In this document: positions 1-6,386 of the stretch, piece after piece
Layout: each line of letters begins with the position of its first letter
How positions within the stretch are numbered: the stretch's first letter is position 1
Assembly: GCA_002697475.1 (NCBI GenBank)
Contig: NZVW01000141.1
Coordinates: 1 to 12,767 of the forward strand
Direction: 5' to 3'
Source of the DNA: Aquimarina sp.
GTDB taxonomy: Bacteria; Bacteroidota; Bacteroidia; Flavobacteriales; Flavobacteriaceae
Length of the DNA: 12,767 bases
The notes under the pieces: generated by a model
What the model saw: only the letters and a program-made list of their open reading frames with translations
The model's database searches: none
What the model was told of the DNA's origin: nothing
Made by a program: the position numbers and the translations under genes

Positions 1-171
1 ATCTGGGCATTAGTTGGAAAATATGAACAAGCAGGAAAAAATGTTAAGATCAAACATCTTAGCGAAGAATGTCAGGAATTGATGATCAAAGCTTCACCAA
101 GATTAGCCAGTGTTATAGAACATAATATCGATGACCCGCGATATCACGTTATGGCTAAAGTGATGGAGTAA
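1..171 (+). CDS. SulP-family anion transporter, C-terminal end (partial)
   Basis: Only the last 56 codons are present, open at the left edge and ending with TAA at 169-171. The peptide begins IWALVGKYEQAGKNVKIKHL and ends with DDPRYHVMAK. This pattern (a helix, then a 'K.V.I.HLS.EC..L...A' strand-helix segment, then a short 'DDPRYHV' tail) matches the C-terminal STAS domain of SulP-type inorganic anion (sulfate or bicarbonate) transporters. The transport domain would lie upstream of the window, so substrate cannot be judged. The next gene starts 39 bases downstream on the same strand, so readthrough into it is possible. The family call rests on a short tail only. Confidence 0.6.
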   Translation: MWALVGKYEQAGKNVKIKHLSEECQELMIKASPRLASVIEHNIDDPRYHVMAKVME

Positions 172-210
172 AATAGTGTTGATGTCAAACATACTTATAA
201 AATAAAAAAA

Positions 211-960
211 ATGGATATTCCTTTTGAGCCTGAGATGTTTGGGATACAATGGAATATCCATTTGATTTTAGAATACGCTGCTTTTTTTATAGGTTTTAGA
301 TACTATCTTTATTTAAAGAAAAAAGCCAAAGATCAAATCTCATCAACCAATCGATTATCTATTATTATTGGAGCTGTATTTGGAGCCTTTTTTGGATCAA
401 GAATTATCGGTTTTCTTGAAGCTCCCTATGTGAATACATTTAATCTTAATTACGTACTGCAACTACTCAATGCTAAAACGATTATGGGAGGTCTGTTTGG
501 AGGATTAATTGGCGTAGAGTTAGCAAAATGCTATATCGGGGAAAGGAAATCGTCAGGAGATTTATTTACATTTCCTATTATTTTAGGCATTATCATAGGA
601 AGAATAGGTTGTTTTTTAGCAGGAACAAATGAATTTACGTATGGAAAAGTGACTAATTCATTTGTAGGAATGGATCTTGGAGATGGATTAAGAAGGTACC
701 CTCTTGCCCTATTTGAAATTTTATTTTTAATGATATTATGGTTTTTCTTAGGACAGTATCAACGTAAAAAACAATTAGATATCAATTCTGGACTTATTTT
801 TAAGAACTTTATGATCTTTTATTTTTTGTTTCGCTTTTTTATTGAATTTTTAAAGCCAAACACTTTCTTAATATTTGGATTGAGCACGATACAATATTTA
901 TGTATCTTATGCCTAATTTATTATCATAAAACGATCCGAAGATTTTTATATGCCTACTAG
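211..960 (+). CDS. Lgt-family (prolipoprotein diacylglyceryl transferase-like) integral membrane protein, divergent
   Basis: A 249-residue polytopic membrane protein with about seven hydrophobic segments. It has the landmarks of the Lgt fold: GGLIG (97-101), the signature GRIGCF (130-135, canonical Lgt GRIGNF), RYPLALFE (162-169, canonical R.P.QLYE) and FRFFIEF near the end (R208, E212). Canonical Lgt moves diacylglycerol from phosphatidylglycerol to the lipobox cysteine of pre-lipoproteins in the inner membrane. Here the residue before GGLIG, which is the important His in E. coli Lgt, is Phe96, and the Asn of the signature is Cys134. A canonical Lgt activity is therefore doubtful, and the protein may use a similar lipid with another acceptor. 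The ATG at 211 is the first in-frame start after an upstream stop. Its last 11 bases overlap the start of the radical SAM gene, implying translational coupling. The fold is fairly sure; the function is open. Confidence 0.75.
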   Translation: MDIPFEPEMFGIQWNIHLILEYAAFFIGFRYYLYLKKKAKDQISSTNRLSIIIGAVFGAFFGSRIIGFLEAPYVNTFNLNYVLQLLNAKTIMGGLFGGLIGVELAKCYIGERKSSGDLFTFPIILGIIIGRIGCFLAGTNEFTYGKVTNSFVGMDLGDGLRRYPLALFEILFLMILWFFLGQYQRKKQLDINSGLIFKNFMIFYFLFRFFIEFLKPNTFLIFGLSTIQYLCILCLIYYHKTIRRFLYAY

Positions 961-2344
961 AAGTTATACGTACTACGATTTTACTTTGAGTTTATGTCCT
1001 ACTTGTTTAAAAAGAATTGACGCCAAAATTGTTTTTGAAGAAGACAAGGTTTTTATGCTAAAAAGGTGTCCTGAGCATGGGCGATCCAAAGTTTTGATTG
1101 CAGACGATATAGAATATTATAAGAATATCAGGAATTACAATAAGCCATCAGAGTTTCCTCATAAGTTTAATACTACTACAGACTATGGTTGCCCGTATGA
1201 TTGTGGATTATGTCCTGATCATGAGCAACATTCCTGTCTGTCTATCATTGAAGTAACTGACAGATGTAACTTAACTTGTCCTACCTGTTATGCTTCTTCG
1301 TCACCGGGATATGGAAGACACAGAACTCTGGATGAGATAAAGAAAATGCTTGATACAATTGTAGCTAATGAAGTAGAACCGGACGTTGTTCAAATCAGTG
1401 GCGGAGAGCCTACTATTCATCCTCAGTTTTTTGAGATTTTGGATTATGCAAAACAGTTGCCGATAAGACATTTAATGGTAAATACCAACGGGATAAGAAT
1501 CGCAAAAGATATTGAATTTACGAGACGACTGGCTTCATATATGCCGGACTTTGAAATATATCTTCAGTTTGATTCATTGCGTCCAGAAGTTTTAGAGAAA
1601 CTTAGAGGACAAGATCTTACTGAGATCAGAAGAAAAGCAATTGATAATTTAAATGAGTTTAATTTATCTACAACTTTAGTAGTAACTCTTGAGAAAGGGT
1701 TAAACGATGGAGAAATAGGTGAAATAATTGATTTTGCAACACGTCAAAAGTGCGTAAGAGGAGTAACGCTACAACCCACCCAGATTGCAGGGAGACTTGA
1801 GGATTTTGATGCTCAAACTAACAGAATAACCTTAACTGAAGTACGTCGAAAGATTTTAGAGCAATACCCTATTTTTAATGAAGAAGACCTGATTCCTGTT
1901 CCTTGCAATCCTGATGCTCTGGTTATGGGATATGCATTGAAAAGTGATGAAGGGATACTTCCGTTAACCAGATATATCAACCCTGCTGATTTGCTGAATA
2001 GTGGTAAAAATACAATTGTCTATGAACAGGATACTGAATTACACGGTAAAATGCTGGAGTTATTCAGTACCGGTAATTCTGTAGAGGTAGCAAAGGAAAA
2101 TTTGAAATCTATTATGTGCTGCTTACCTGAAATCGATGCTCCTGATTTAGGGTATGACAATTTATTTAGAGTTATTATCATGCAGTTTATAGATGCTTAT
2201 AATTTTGATGTGAGATCGATAAAAAAGTCCTGTGTGCATATTGTAGATAAAAACTATAAAATCATTCCTTTTGAAACGATGAATCTTTTTTATAGGGATG
2301 ATAAAAAATTATATCTTGAAGAATTAAGAAACCAAGTGTTATGA
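950..2344 (+). CDS. Radical SAM enzyme, Tes/MJ0619-like (COG1964 type), with extra cysteine clusters
   Basis: A 464-residue soluble enzyme. The N-terminus has a zinc-ribbon or rubredoxin-like pair, C16-x2-C19 and C40-P-E-H43. A second group follows at C81, C85, C88 and C96 (YGCPYDCGLCPDH). The canonical radical SAM motif CX3CX2C is C106, C110, C113, and the GGEP motif for SAM binding is at 151-154. Further cysteines that could bind another cluster are C319, C390-C391 and C428, the last within SCVHIVD, followed by IIPFETMNLFYRD. This architecture resembles the archaeal group that contains tetraether synthase Tes, which joins lipid chains by C-C bonds, and the pterin methyltransferase MJ0619. 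The assignment to that group is from pattern recognition, not a search. The ATG at 950 lies inside the upstream Lgt-like gene, and its TGA overlaps the next ATG. Reaction and substrate are unknown; the Lgt-like partner hints at a lipid-linked or membrane-bound substrate. Confidence 0.8.
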   Translation: MPTRSYTYYDFTLSLCPTCLKRIDAKIVFEEDKVFMLKRCPEHGRSKVLIADDIEYYKNIRNYNKPSEFPHKFNTTTDYGCPYDCGLCPDHEQHSCLSIIEVTDRCNLTCPTCYASSSPGYGRHRTLDEIKKMLDTIVANEVEPDVVQISGGEPTIHPQFFEILDYAKQLPIRHLMVNTNGIRIAKDIEFTRRLASYMPDFEIYLQFDSLRPEVLEKLRGQDLTEIRRKAIDNLNEFNLSTTLVVTLEKGLNDGEIGEIIDFATRQKCVRGVTLQPTQIAGRLEDFDAQTNRITLTEVRRKILEQYPIFNEEDLIPVPCNPDALVMGYALKSDEGILPLTRYINPADLLNSGKNTIVYEQDTELHGKMLELFSTGNSVEVAKENLKSIMCCLPEIDAPDLGYDNLFRVIIMQFIDAYNFDVRSIKKSCVHIVDKNYKIIPFETMNLFYRDDKKLYLEELRNQVL

Positions 2345-2559
2345 AACTGAATTCCTTAGTATTAGAAGTTGGTAATCTGGATGGATTAATAATACTAATC
2401 CTTATGATTATGCTGGGGCCACCTATATTACTGGCGATTATTGGATGTATTCTGCGTATGGCAAAAAACCCGAAAGCTGGAAAGGTATTCTTTATCCTTT
2501 CAGGGATTTATTTGGTAGTAGGATTAGGTATTTGCGGAGCAATGATACTGGGTTCATAA
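2341..2559 (+). CDS. Small two-helix membrane protein, hypothetical
   Basis: A 72-residue protein with two hydrophobic segments, roughly residues 15-38 (GLIILILMIMLGPPILLAII) and 48-70, separated by a short basic loop containing RMAKNPKAGK. The ATG overlaps the TGA of the radical SAM gene in an ATGA junction, the classic sign of translational coupling, so it very likely belongs to the same operon and perhaps the same membrane complex. No family is recognised. The open frame is short, but the coupling and the coherent membrane topology argue that it is real. It could help dock the soluble radical SAM enzyme at the membrane or could be a general accessory protein; neither can be shown here. Confidence 0.65.
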   Translation: MKLNSLVLEVGNLDGLIILILMIMLGPPILLAIIGCILRMAKNPKAGKVFFILSGIYLVVGLGICGAMILGS

Positions 2560-2606
2560 GGCCCTTGATGCTTAAATAACATCAAAACGCTTGCTTATAT
2601 AGATTG

Positions 2607-3428
2607 TTAGATTTTTTTTAAAAGATACAGATGTTCATTAAGAATATCATATTTACTATTAACGCTTATTTGTGGTGCATACTTTTGCAATAGTGTAAAT
2701 TCGTCTTTAAATGTTATCAATTCATAACCATCAATATTTTCATAGAACTGATGAGTCAGAGTCTGATGATTAAAAGAGTCATTTTTATCATTATGACTAT
2801 CAAAATAGTTTAATAATCTTTTATAAACATCAGTGCTTTCAATATCTGGAGTATAGGATACGCTCCCTATAACATCACCGGTCTTTTGTAAATGACCAAA
2901 GACCCTAAAAAGCTTGTTTGTAACTGCTAGAGAAAGAAAGAACAAAACTCCTTCTAAGAGAATGAAAACAGGCCTTTTGTTTATTAGAGGTTTGATTTTT
3001 TTAATGATCTCATCCTCAGATGAAGTATTAAAATCTACGGGTAGATATTCGATTCTTCTTTGAGGTAATTCACCGTGTTCAATCCATTTTTCGATCTTAT
3101 TTTTCTTGTAGTCTAAAATATCTCCCTTATCAATTTCTATTGTGGTAACATTTTTATCTAATAAAAATTGGTACATACTAAAACCTGCTCCAAAGTTGAT
3201 CAAGATTCCGCCTTTATTTTTTGTAAAAAAATCTTTAAGCTCTTCATAAAAGAAGCGGTTTCGTATACTGTGTAAAATAGCTTCATATGGAGATATAGTT
3301 TCTACTATTGAAGGTATTAAGGCCTCAGTTTTTGAATTGTTCCATAGCTTGGCATAAGGATCTCTGCTCACATCCTCGTGATAAGATCTATAAGTAGAAA
3401 CTATAAATGCGGTCTCATGAATTTGCAT
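2607..3428 (-). CDS. Class I SAM-dependent methyltransferase, LCM (leucine carboxyl methyltransferase) family
   Basis: A 273-residue protein from the ATG at 3428. The LCM family (PPM1/Tcmp type) is shown by the N-terminal ETAF..STYRS motif, the paired arginines R56 and R58 (SIRNRFF), the SAM-binding loop NFGAGF (78-83), an acidic pair in IEID (97-100), D132 in PVDF, and the LLEGVLFFL segment (157-165). Bacterial members methylate carboxylates or hydroxyls of small molecules; the substrate here is not visible. A longer reading from a TTG at 3443 is possible, but that codon sits in the T-run of the preceding terminator, so the ATG is preferred. It converges with the radical SAM operon. The gene lies just downstream of a terminator, so its expression must come by readthrough or from a promoter squeezed against the start; TATCTTTC at 3433-3440 on the minus strand is a weak candidate. 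Confidence 0.8.
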   Translation of the reverse strand: MQIHETAFIVSTYRSYHEDVSRDPYAKLWNNSKTEALIPSIVETISPYEAILHSIRNRFFYEELKDFFTKNKGGILINFGAGFSMYQFLLDKNVTTIEIDKGDILDYKKNKIEKWIEHGELPQRRIEYLPVDFNTSSEDEIIKKIKPLINKRPVFILLEGVLFFLSLAVTNKLFRVFGHLQKTGDVIGSVSYTPDIESTDVYKRLLNYFDSHNDKNDSFNHQTLTHQFYENIDGYELITFKDEFTLLQKYAPQISVNSKYDILNEHLYLLKKI

Positions 3429-3441
3429 AATTGAAAGATAC

Positions 3442-3470
3442 AAAAAAAAGGATCTACTAAAAGTAGACCC
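3442..3470 (-). terminator. Rho-independent terminator after the small secreted protein gene
   Basis: Read on the minus strand, an 8-bp stem GGGTCTAC / GTAGATCC (one G-T pair) closes a five-base loop TTTTA and is followed by eight T. It lies 28 bases past the stop of the 110-residue secreted protein gene. The T-run ends only 13 bases before the methyltransferase ATG. On the plus strand the hairpin is followed by only four T, so minus-strand termination is the better reading. Confidence 0.8.
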
Positions 3471-3498
3471 TTTTAAGATATCTTAATTATCACGATTA

Positions 3499-3831
3499 TT
3501 ACAAGCCTGTTACCTGAGTGGAATCCTTTGTTAATTTTTCTTCCTTATTTATATGATCAGCAAGTCTTGTCTTCTTTTTATTATCAATTTTAAACCCATT
3601 TCTATCCATAAGAGCATTATAAAAATCTTCTTTAGTTCTTAATGCTACTTTTTTATCCTCCTTTATTTTAATATCAAAATTATTTACCGCGACAAGAGTT
3701 TTATAAAAGTCATACTTCGTAGTTTGAGTTTTTTGCTCATTTTCTACATACGTATTCTTCTCGGTTTCCTGCTGAGCAAATACACTTAAACAACTAAAAG
3801 AAATAAAAAGGGTAAGTAATAATTTTTTCAT
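3499..3831 (-). CDS. Small secreted protein with a duplicated 28-residue unit, hypothetical
   Basis: A 110-residue protein with a Sec signal peptide: basic MKK, a hydrophobic core LLLTLFISFSCLSV, and a likely cut after FA19 leaving Gln20. The mature part is highly charged. It contains a tandem duplication with a period of 28 residues: Y40-D-F-Y-K-T-L, N50, N-F-D-I and A63 align with E68-D-F-Y-N-A-L, N78, G-F-K-I and A91. No named family is recognised. Export to the periplasm is inferred from the leader; the lone Cys14 sits within the hydrophobic core and does not form a good lipobox. It ends 28 bases before a strong terminator, so it is probably expressed alone. A -7-like element TATATTCG lies 32 bases before the ATG. 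Confidence 0.7.
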   Translation of the reverse strand: MKKLLLTLFISFSCLSVFAQQETEKNTYVENEQKTQTTKYDFYKTLVAVNNFDIKIKEDKKVALRTKEDFYNALMDRNGFKIDNKKKTRLADHINKEEKLTKDSTQVTGL

Positions 3832-3862
3832 CTTGGGGCTTATGAATTAATATTATCTGATG

Positions 3863-3870
3863 CGAATATA
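3863..3870 (-). promoter_or_regulatory. Probable -7 promoter element of the small secreted protein gene
   Basis: On the minus strand the sequence TATATTCGCA differs in one base from the Bacteroidota -7 consensus TAnnTTTG. A TTC rather than TTG lies at the usual 19-base spacing (3890-3892). It is the best candidate in the 176-base gap upstream of this gene. Confidence 0.4.
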
Positions 3871-3944
3871 TAGGTAAATTCTTTGTTAAGAAAATGATTT
3901 CTAAGCTTTTAGATAAAAACACAAAATTATCGACAAACTACACA

Positions 3945-3969
3945 ATTTTTACGGTTAATCCGTAAAAAT
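3945..3969. repeat. Perfect 10-bp inverted repeat with 5-base spacer
   Basis: ATTTTTACGG, then TTAAT, then CCGTAAAAAT. The arms are exact reverse complements. It lies between the lipoprotein gene stop (4008) and the start of the small secreted protein gene (3831), both on the minus strand. It is not a standard terminator: T-rich arms come first on both strands and no T-run follows. It could be an operator or an RNA hairpin that stabilises the 3' end of the ddl-coaD-lipoprotein transcript. Confidence 0.65.
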
Positions 3970-4007
3970 ATCGGAAATTATGATCTAAGTAATTAATAGC
4001 TAATAAC

Positions 4008-4754
4008 TTAATTGCAGATTATGTCGCTTATAGCATTACTGTCATTAGTTCCGTTTTCATTGTTAATTGTCTCATTAAATAGGGTAAACCTATCCAATGC
4101 ATGATGCGAAGATCTTGCAGAAACCTCCATGGTATAAATCCCAGGAGAGTTAAACTCTACATAGATGTCGTGTGCATCATTATCACTGGTTCTTGATTGC
4201 CACTTCCACGTGCCGGCACCACTAAGGTATATTTTAAACCATCCGTCTTTGCTGGCACCGTTAGGGTTAGGTGTTAGGCCTGTATCTCGGGGATATATGA
4301 TGCTTTCATTCTTTTTGCCATAAAATCTATCTGCATCTCCAAATCTTAACCAAGAGTCATTATGTTCTGAACCTTCAGTTCCTTTTGCAATTTGGGATCG
4401 CCAAATAAAACGATATGTTCCAGGAGTATTAATTTTTATTTTATAGGTGAGTAATCCGTTACCGGGATTACTTAAATATTGATCCCCTTTCCATACTAAA
4501 TATTTAGAGCCGGTAAAACCCTGTAGAGAGTCATTTTTTTCCCAACCGGATAGCTCTTTAATACTTTCAAACTCCACTGTGACTATACCGTCTTTTTCTT
4601 CATAAGCAAAGTCGGTAGGGTTTGTGCATCCTGAAGAATCAGGATTGTTGTCTGTGTCTGTGTCATTTCGATCATCATTACTACAAGATAACACAGTTAT
4701 TAAAAAGGCAACTAATGTTGCGAAGCGTATTGTTTGCTTAAAAAGAGATATCAT
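4008..4754 (-). CDS. Lipoprotein with carbohydrate-binding-like beta-sandwich (GH115 C-terminal-like)
   Basis: A 248-residue protein with a lipoprotein signal peptide; the lipobox ends at Cys24 (TVLSC). The following residues SNDDRNDTDTD are acid-rich, like the surface-export signals of Bacteroidota lipoproteins, so outer-surface display is plausible. From about residue 55 the sequence has the pattern of a beta-sandwich: VTVEFES, KYLVWKGDQYL, LTYKIKINTPGTYRFIWRS, NDSWLRFGDADRFYG, SKDGWFKIY, then IYVEFNSPGIYTMEVSARS and HALDRFTLF. I recall this from the C-terminal domain of GH115 glucuronidases and related CBM-like modules; no catalytic domain is present. Cys43 and Cys247 are the only two cysteines in the mature part besides Cys24 and could form a disulfide that closes the domain. 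It starts 25 bases after coaD on the same strand, so cotranscription is likely, though the roles seem unrelated. Ligand unknown. Confidence 0.72.
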   Translation of the reverse strand: MISLFKQTIRFATLVAFLITVLSCSNDDRNDTDTDNNPDSSGCTNPTDFAYEEKDGIVTVEFESIKELSGWEKNDSLQGFTGSKYLVWKGDQYLSNPGNGLLTYKIKINTPGTYRFIWRSQIAKGTEGSEHNDSWLRFGDADRFYGKKNESIIYPRDTGLTPNPNGASKDGWFKIYLSGAGTWKWQSRTSDNDAHDIYVEFNSPGIYTMEVSARSSHHALDRFTLFNETINNENGTNDSNAISDIICN

Positions 4755-4779
4755 AGTTTAGATTAGTTGGGTTTATAGA

Positions 4780-5244
4780 CTATAACGCATTTTTTATGTC
4801 TACAGTATCCGGAACTAAACCAGAAACATTCCCGCCATGTCGAATAACATCTCTAACTATTGAAGATGAAATATAGCTTTTGCCTGAAGAAGTGAGCAGA
4901 AAGACAGTTTCTATTTCAGACATCTTTCTGTTCGTATGAGCTATGGCTTTTTCGAACTCAAAATCTGCGGGATTGCGAAGGCCTCTGAGGATAAAGTTAG
5001 CATTTTGTTCTCTACAGAAGTCTACAGTAAGACCTTTGTAGGTCATTACTTTTATCTTAGGCTCATTTTTAAAAGCTTCTTCAATAAATTTCTTTCGGTC
5101 CTCTAGACTAAACATATATTTTTTTTCAGAGTTAACTCCTATAGCTAATATAACTTCATCGAATAGGGTTAATCCTCTTTCAATAATATCATAGTGACCT
5201 AAAGTAATGGGGTCAAAAGAACCTGGAAAAACTGCTCTTCTCAT
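4780..5244 (-). CDS. coaD: Phosphopantetheine adenylyltransferase
   Basis: A 154-residue protein of normal family length. It catalyses the reversible adenylation of 4'-phosphopantetheine to dephospho-CoA, the fourth of the five steps from pantothenate to CoA, in the cytoplasm. The nucleotidyltransferase signature PGSFDPITLGH is at 7-17, with the TxGH motif intact. The ILRGLRNPADFEFE segment holds the family arginines and substrate contacts, and YISSSIVRD (124-132) holds the ISSS nucleotide-binding motif. The ATG at 5244 gives the expected MRRAVFPGSFDP start. It follows ddl by 62 bases on the same strand, and a weak -7-like TACCTTTA (5275-5282, minus strand) in that gap could give it extra transcription. 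The lipoprotein gene follows 25 bases downstream. Confidence 0.95.
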   Translation of the reverse strand: MRRAVFPGSFDPITLGHYDIIERGLTLFDEVILAIGVNSEKKYMFSLEDRKKFIEEAFKNEPKIKVMTYKGLTVDFCREQNANFILRGLRNPADFEFEKAIAHTNRKMSEIETVFLLTSSGKSYISSSIVRDVIRHGGNVSGLVPDTVDIKNAL

Positions 5245-5306
5245 AAATATGATTTGTGTGATGTTTTATTGATGTAAAGGTACAAAAAGTAAAGATTGCA
5301 GTTTCT

Positions 5307-6287
5307 TTATAAACCATTTAAAGCTTCTTCAATGGAATTTGTAATGAGATCCTGAATGCTTATTCCTACAGCTGCGGCTTGTTGGGGTAAAATACTGGCT
5401 TCTGTAAACCCTGGGTTTGTATTCATTTCTACAAAGTACGGCTCGCCATTATGAAAAATGTATTCGCTCCGCGAAAAACCTTTCATTTTTAATATTTTGT
5501 AGATTTTAAGAGCCAGATCCTTTACTTTTTTTTCGTCTTCTTCAGATATTCTTGCCGGAGTTATCTCCTGAGACTTGCCCAGATATTTAGCTTCATAATC
5601 AAAGAATTCATTTTCTGAAACAATTTCTGTAAGGGGTAGTACAAGATCTTCTCCTTTATATGTTATTACACCAACAGAAACTTCAGTACCACTTAAAAAA
5701 GATTCAATGATAATTTCATCATCTTCCTTGTAGGCTATTTCAATCGCAGGAATAAGTTCTTCTTTCAATTTTACTTTAGAAACACCATAACTGCTTCCGG
5801 CTTTGTTAGCTTTCACAAAGCAAGGGAGTCCTACTTTGCTTAGAATTTCATCTACCTTGATTTCATCTCCTTTGTTCAGGAAATAATTGGTTGCAGTTGG
5901 TATACCATAAGGTTTTAGAGTGCTTATGCAATCTCTTTTATTAAATGTCAGGGCAGCCTGATAAAAATCGCAAGCGGTTTGTGGAATACCTATAAGTTTA
6001 AAGTAGGCTTGCAATAGACCATCTTCTCCAGGAGTTCCGTGGACAATATTAAAGGCGGCATTGAATTTAATTTTTTGACCATTGAGCAGTAAAGAAAAAT
6101 CATTTCTGTCAACATTATGTTTTTCATCATTTTCATCAACATAATACCATGCATTTTTAGTAATGTGGACTCTAAAAGGCTGGTATAAATTACGGTCTAT
6201 ATGCTTGTATACTACGTTTCCACTTTTTATGGATATATCAAACTCACTTGAGTACCCACCCATAAGAATAGCGATGTTTTTTTTCAT
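5307..6287 (-). CDS. ddl: D-alanine--D-alanine ligase
   Basis: A 326-residue ATP-grasp enzyme that joins two D-alanines for peptidoglycan precursor synthesis in the cytoplasm. Visible motifs: GGYSSE with E15 (binding of the first D-Ala), HGTPGEDG (83-90), the phosphate-binding loop with K159 and GSSYG (164-168), ESFLSGTEVSVGV, and EMNTNPGFTEASILPQQ (287-303) with Mg ligands E287 and N289. The usual metal-binding Asp of the 'R.D' motif is Glu275 (R273-S-E275), a mild change that I believe is common in flavobacterial Ddl. It heads a minus-strand set ddl -> coaD -> lipoprotein and is divergent from the PASTA gene. A perfect -7 element TATTTTTG (6309-6316) lies 21 bases before the ATG. Confidence 0.95.
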   Translation of the reverse strand: MKKNIAILMGGYSSEFDISIKSGNVVYKHIDRNLYQPFRVHITKNAWYYVDENDEKHNVDRNDFSLLLNGQKIKFNAAFNIVHGTPGEDGLLQAYFKLIGIPQTACDFYQAALTFNKRDCISTLKPYGIPTATNYFLNKGDEIKVDEILSKVGLPCFVKANKAGSSYGVSKVKLKEELIPAIEIAYKEDDEIIIESFLSGTEVSVGVITYKGEDLVLPLTEIVSENEFFDYEAKYLGKSQEITPARISEEDEKKVKDLALKIYKILKMKGFSRSEYIFHNGEPYFVEMNTNPGFTEASILPQQAAAVGISIQDLITNSIEEALNGL

Positions 6288-6308
6288 AAGTAATCGTTGC
6301 TAATGAAA

Positions 6309-6316
6309 CAAAAATA
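6309..6316 (-). promoter_or_regulatory. -7 promoter element for ddl
   Basis: TATTTTTG on the minus strand matches TAnnTTTG in every fixed position and sits 21 bases before the ddl ATG. A TTG with the usual 19-base spacing is missing; the nearest is 15 bases upstream. Position between divergent genes supports it. Confidence 0.5.
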
Positions 6317-6335
6317 TCATTTATCCGATAACAAA

Positions 6336-6365
6336 TTATTATAACCCTTCGTTTTTATATCTTTG
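6336..6365 (+). promoter_or_regulatory. Promoter of the PASTA-rluD operon
   Basis: TATCTTTG at 6358-6365 matches the Bacteroidota -7 element TAnnTTTG exactly. TTA at 6336-6338, with a 19-base spacer, is one base off the TTG -33 element. Transcription would start near 6372, before the ATG at 6387. This also shows that an alternative TTG start at 6363 is inside the promoter and not used. Confidence 0.65.
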
Positions 6366-6386
6366 TCGACGTTATACTCAATAATT

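Noticed and set aside
2565..2585. Six-base hairpin TTGATG / CATCAA after the two-helix protein gene, a possible terminator for the radical SAM operon
   Set aside because: Short AT-rich stem with a nine-base loop and no T-run directly after it; too weak to call.
3429..3443. TTG-initiated extension of the methyltransferase (five extra residues)
   Set aside because: The TTG lies at the end of the terminator T-run, and an ATG gives the usual family N-terminus.
6363..6386. TTG-initiated extension of the PASTA protein (eight extra residues)
   Set aside because: The codon falls inside an exact -7 promoter element, so it would not be transcribed.
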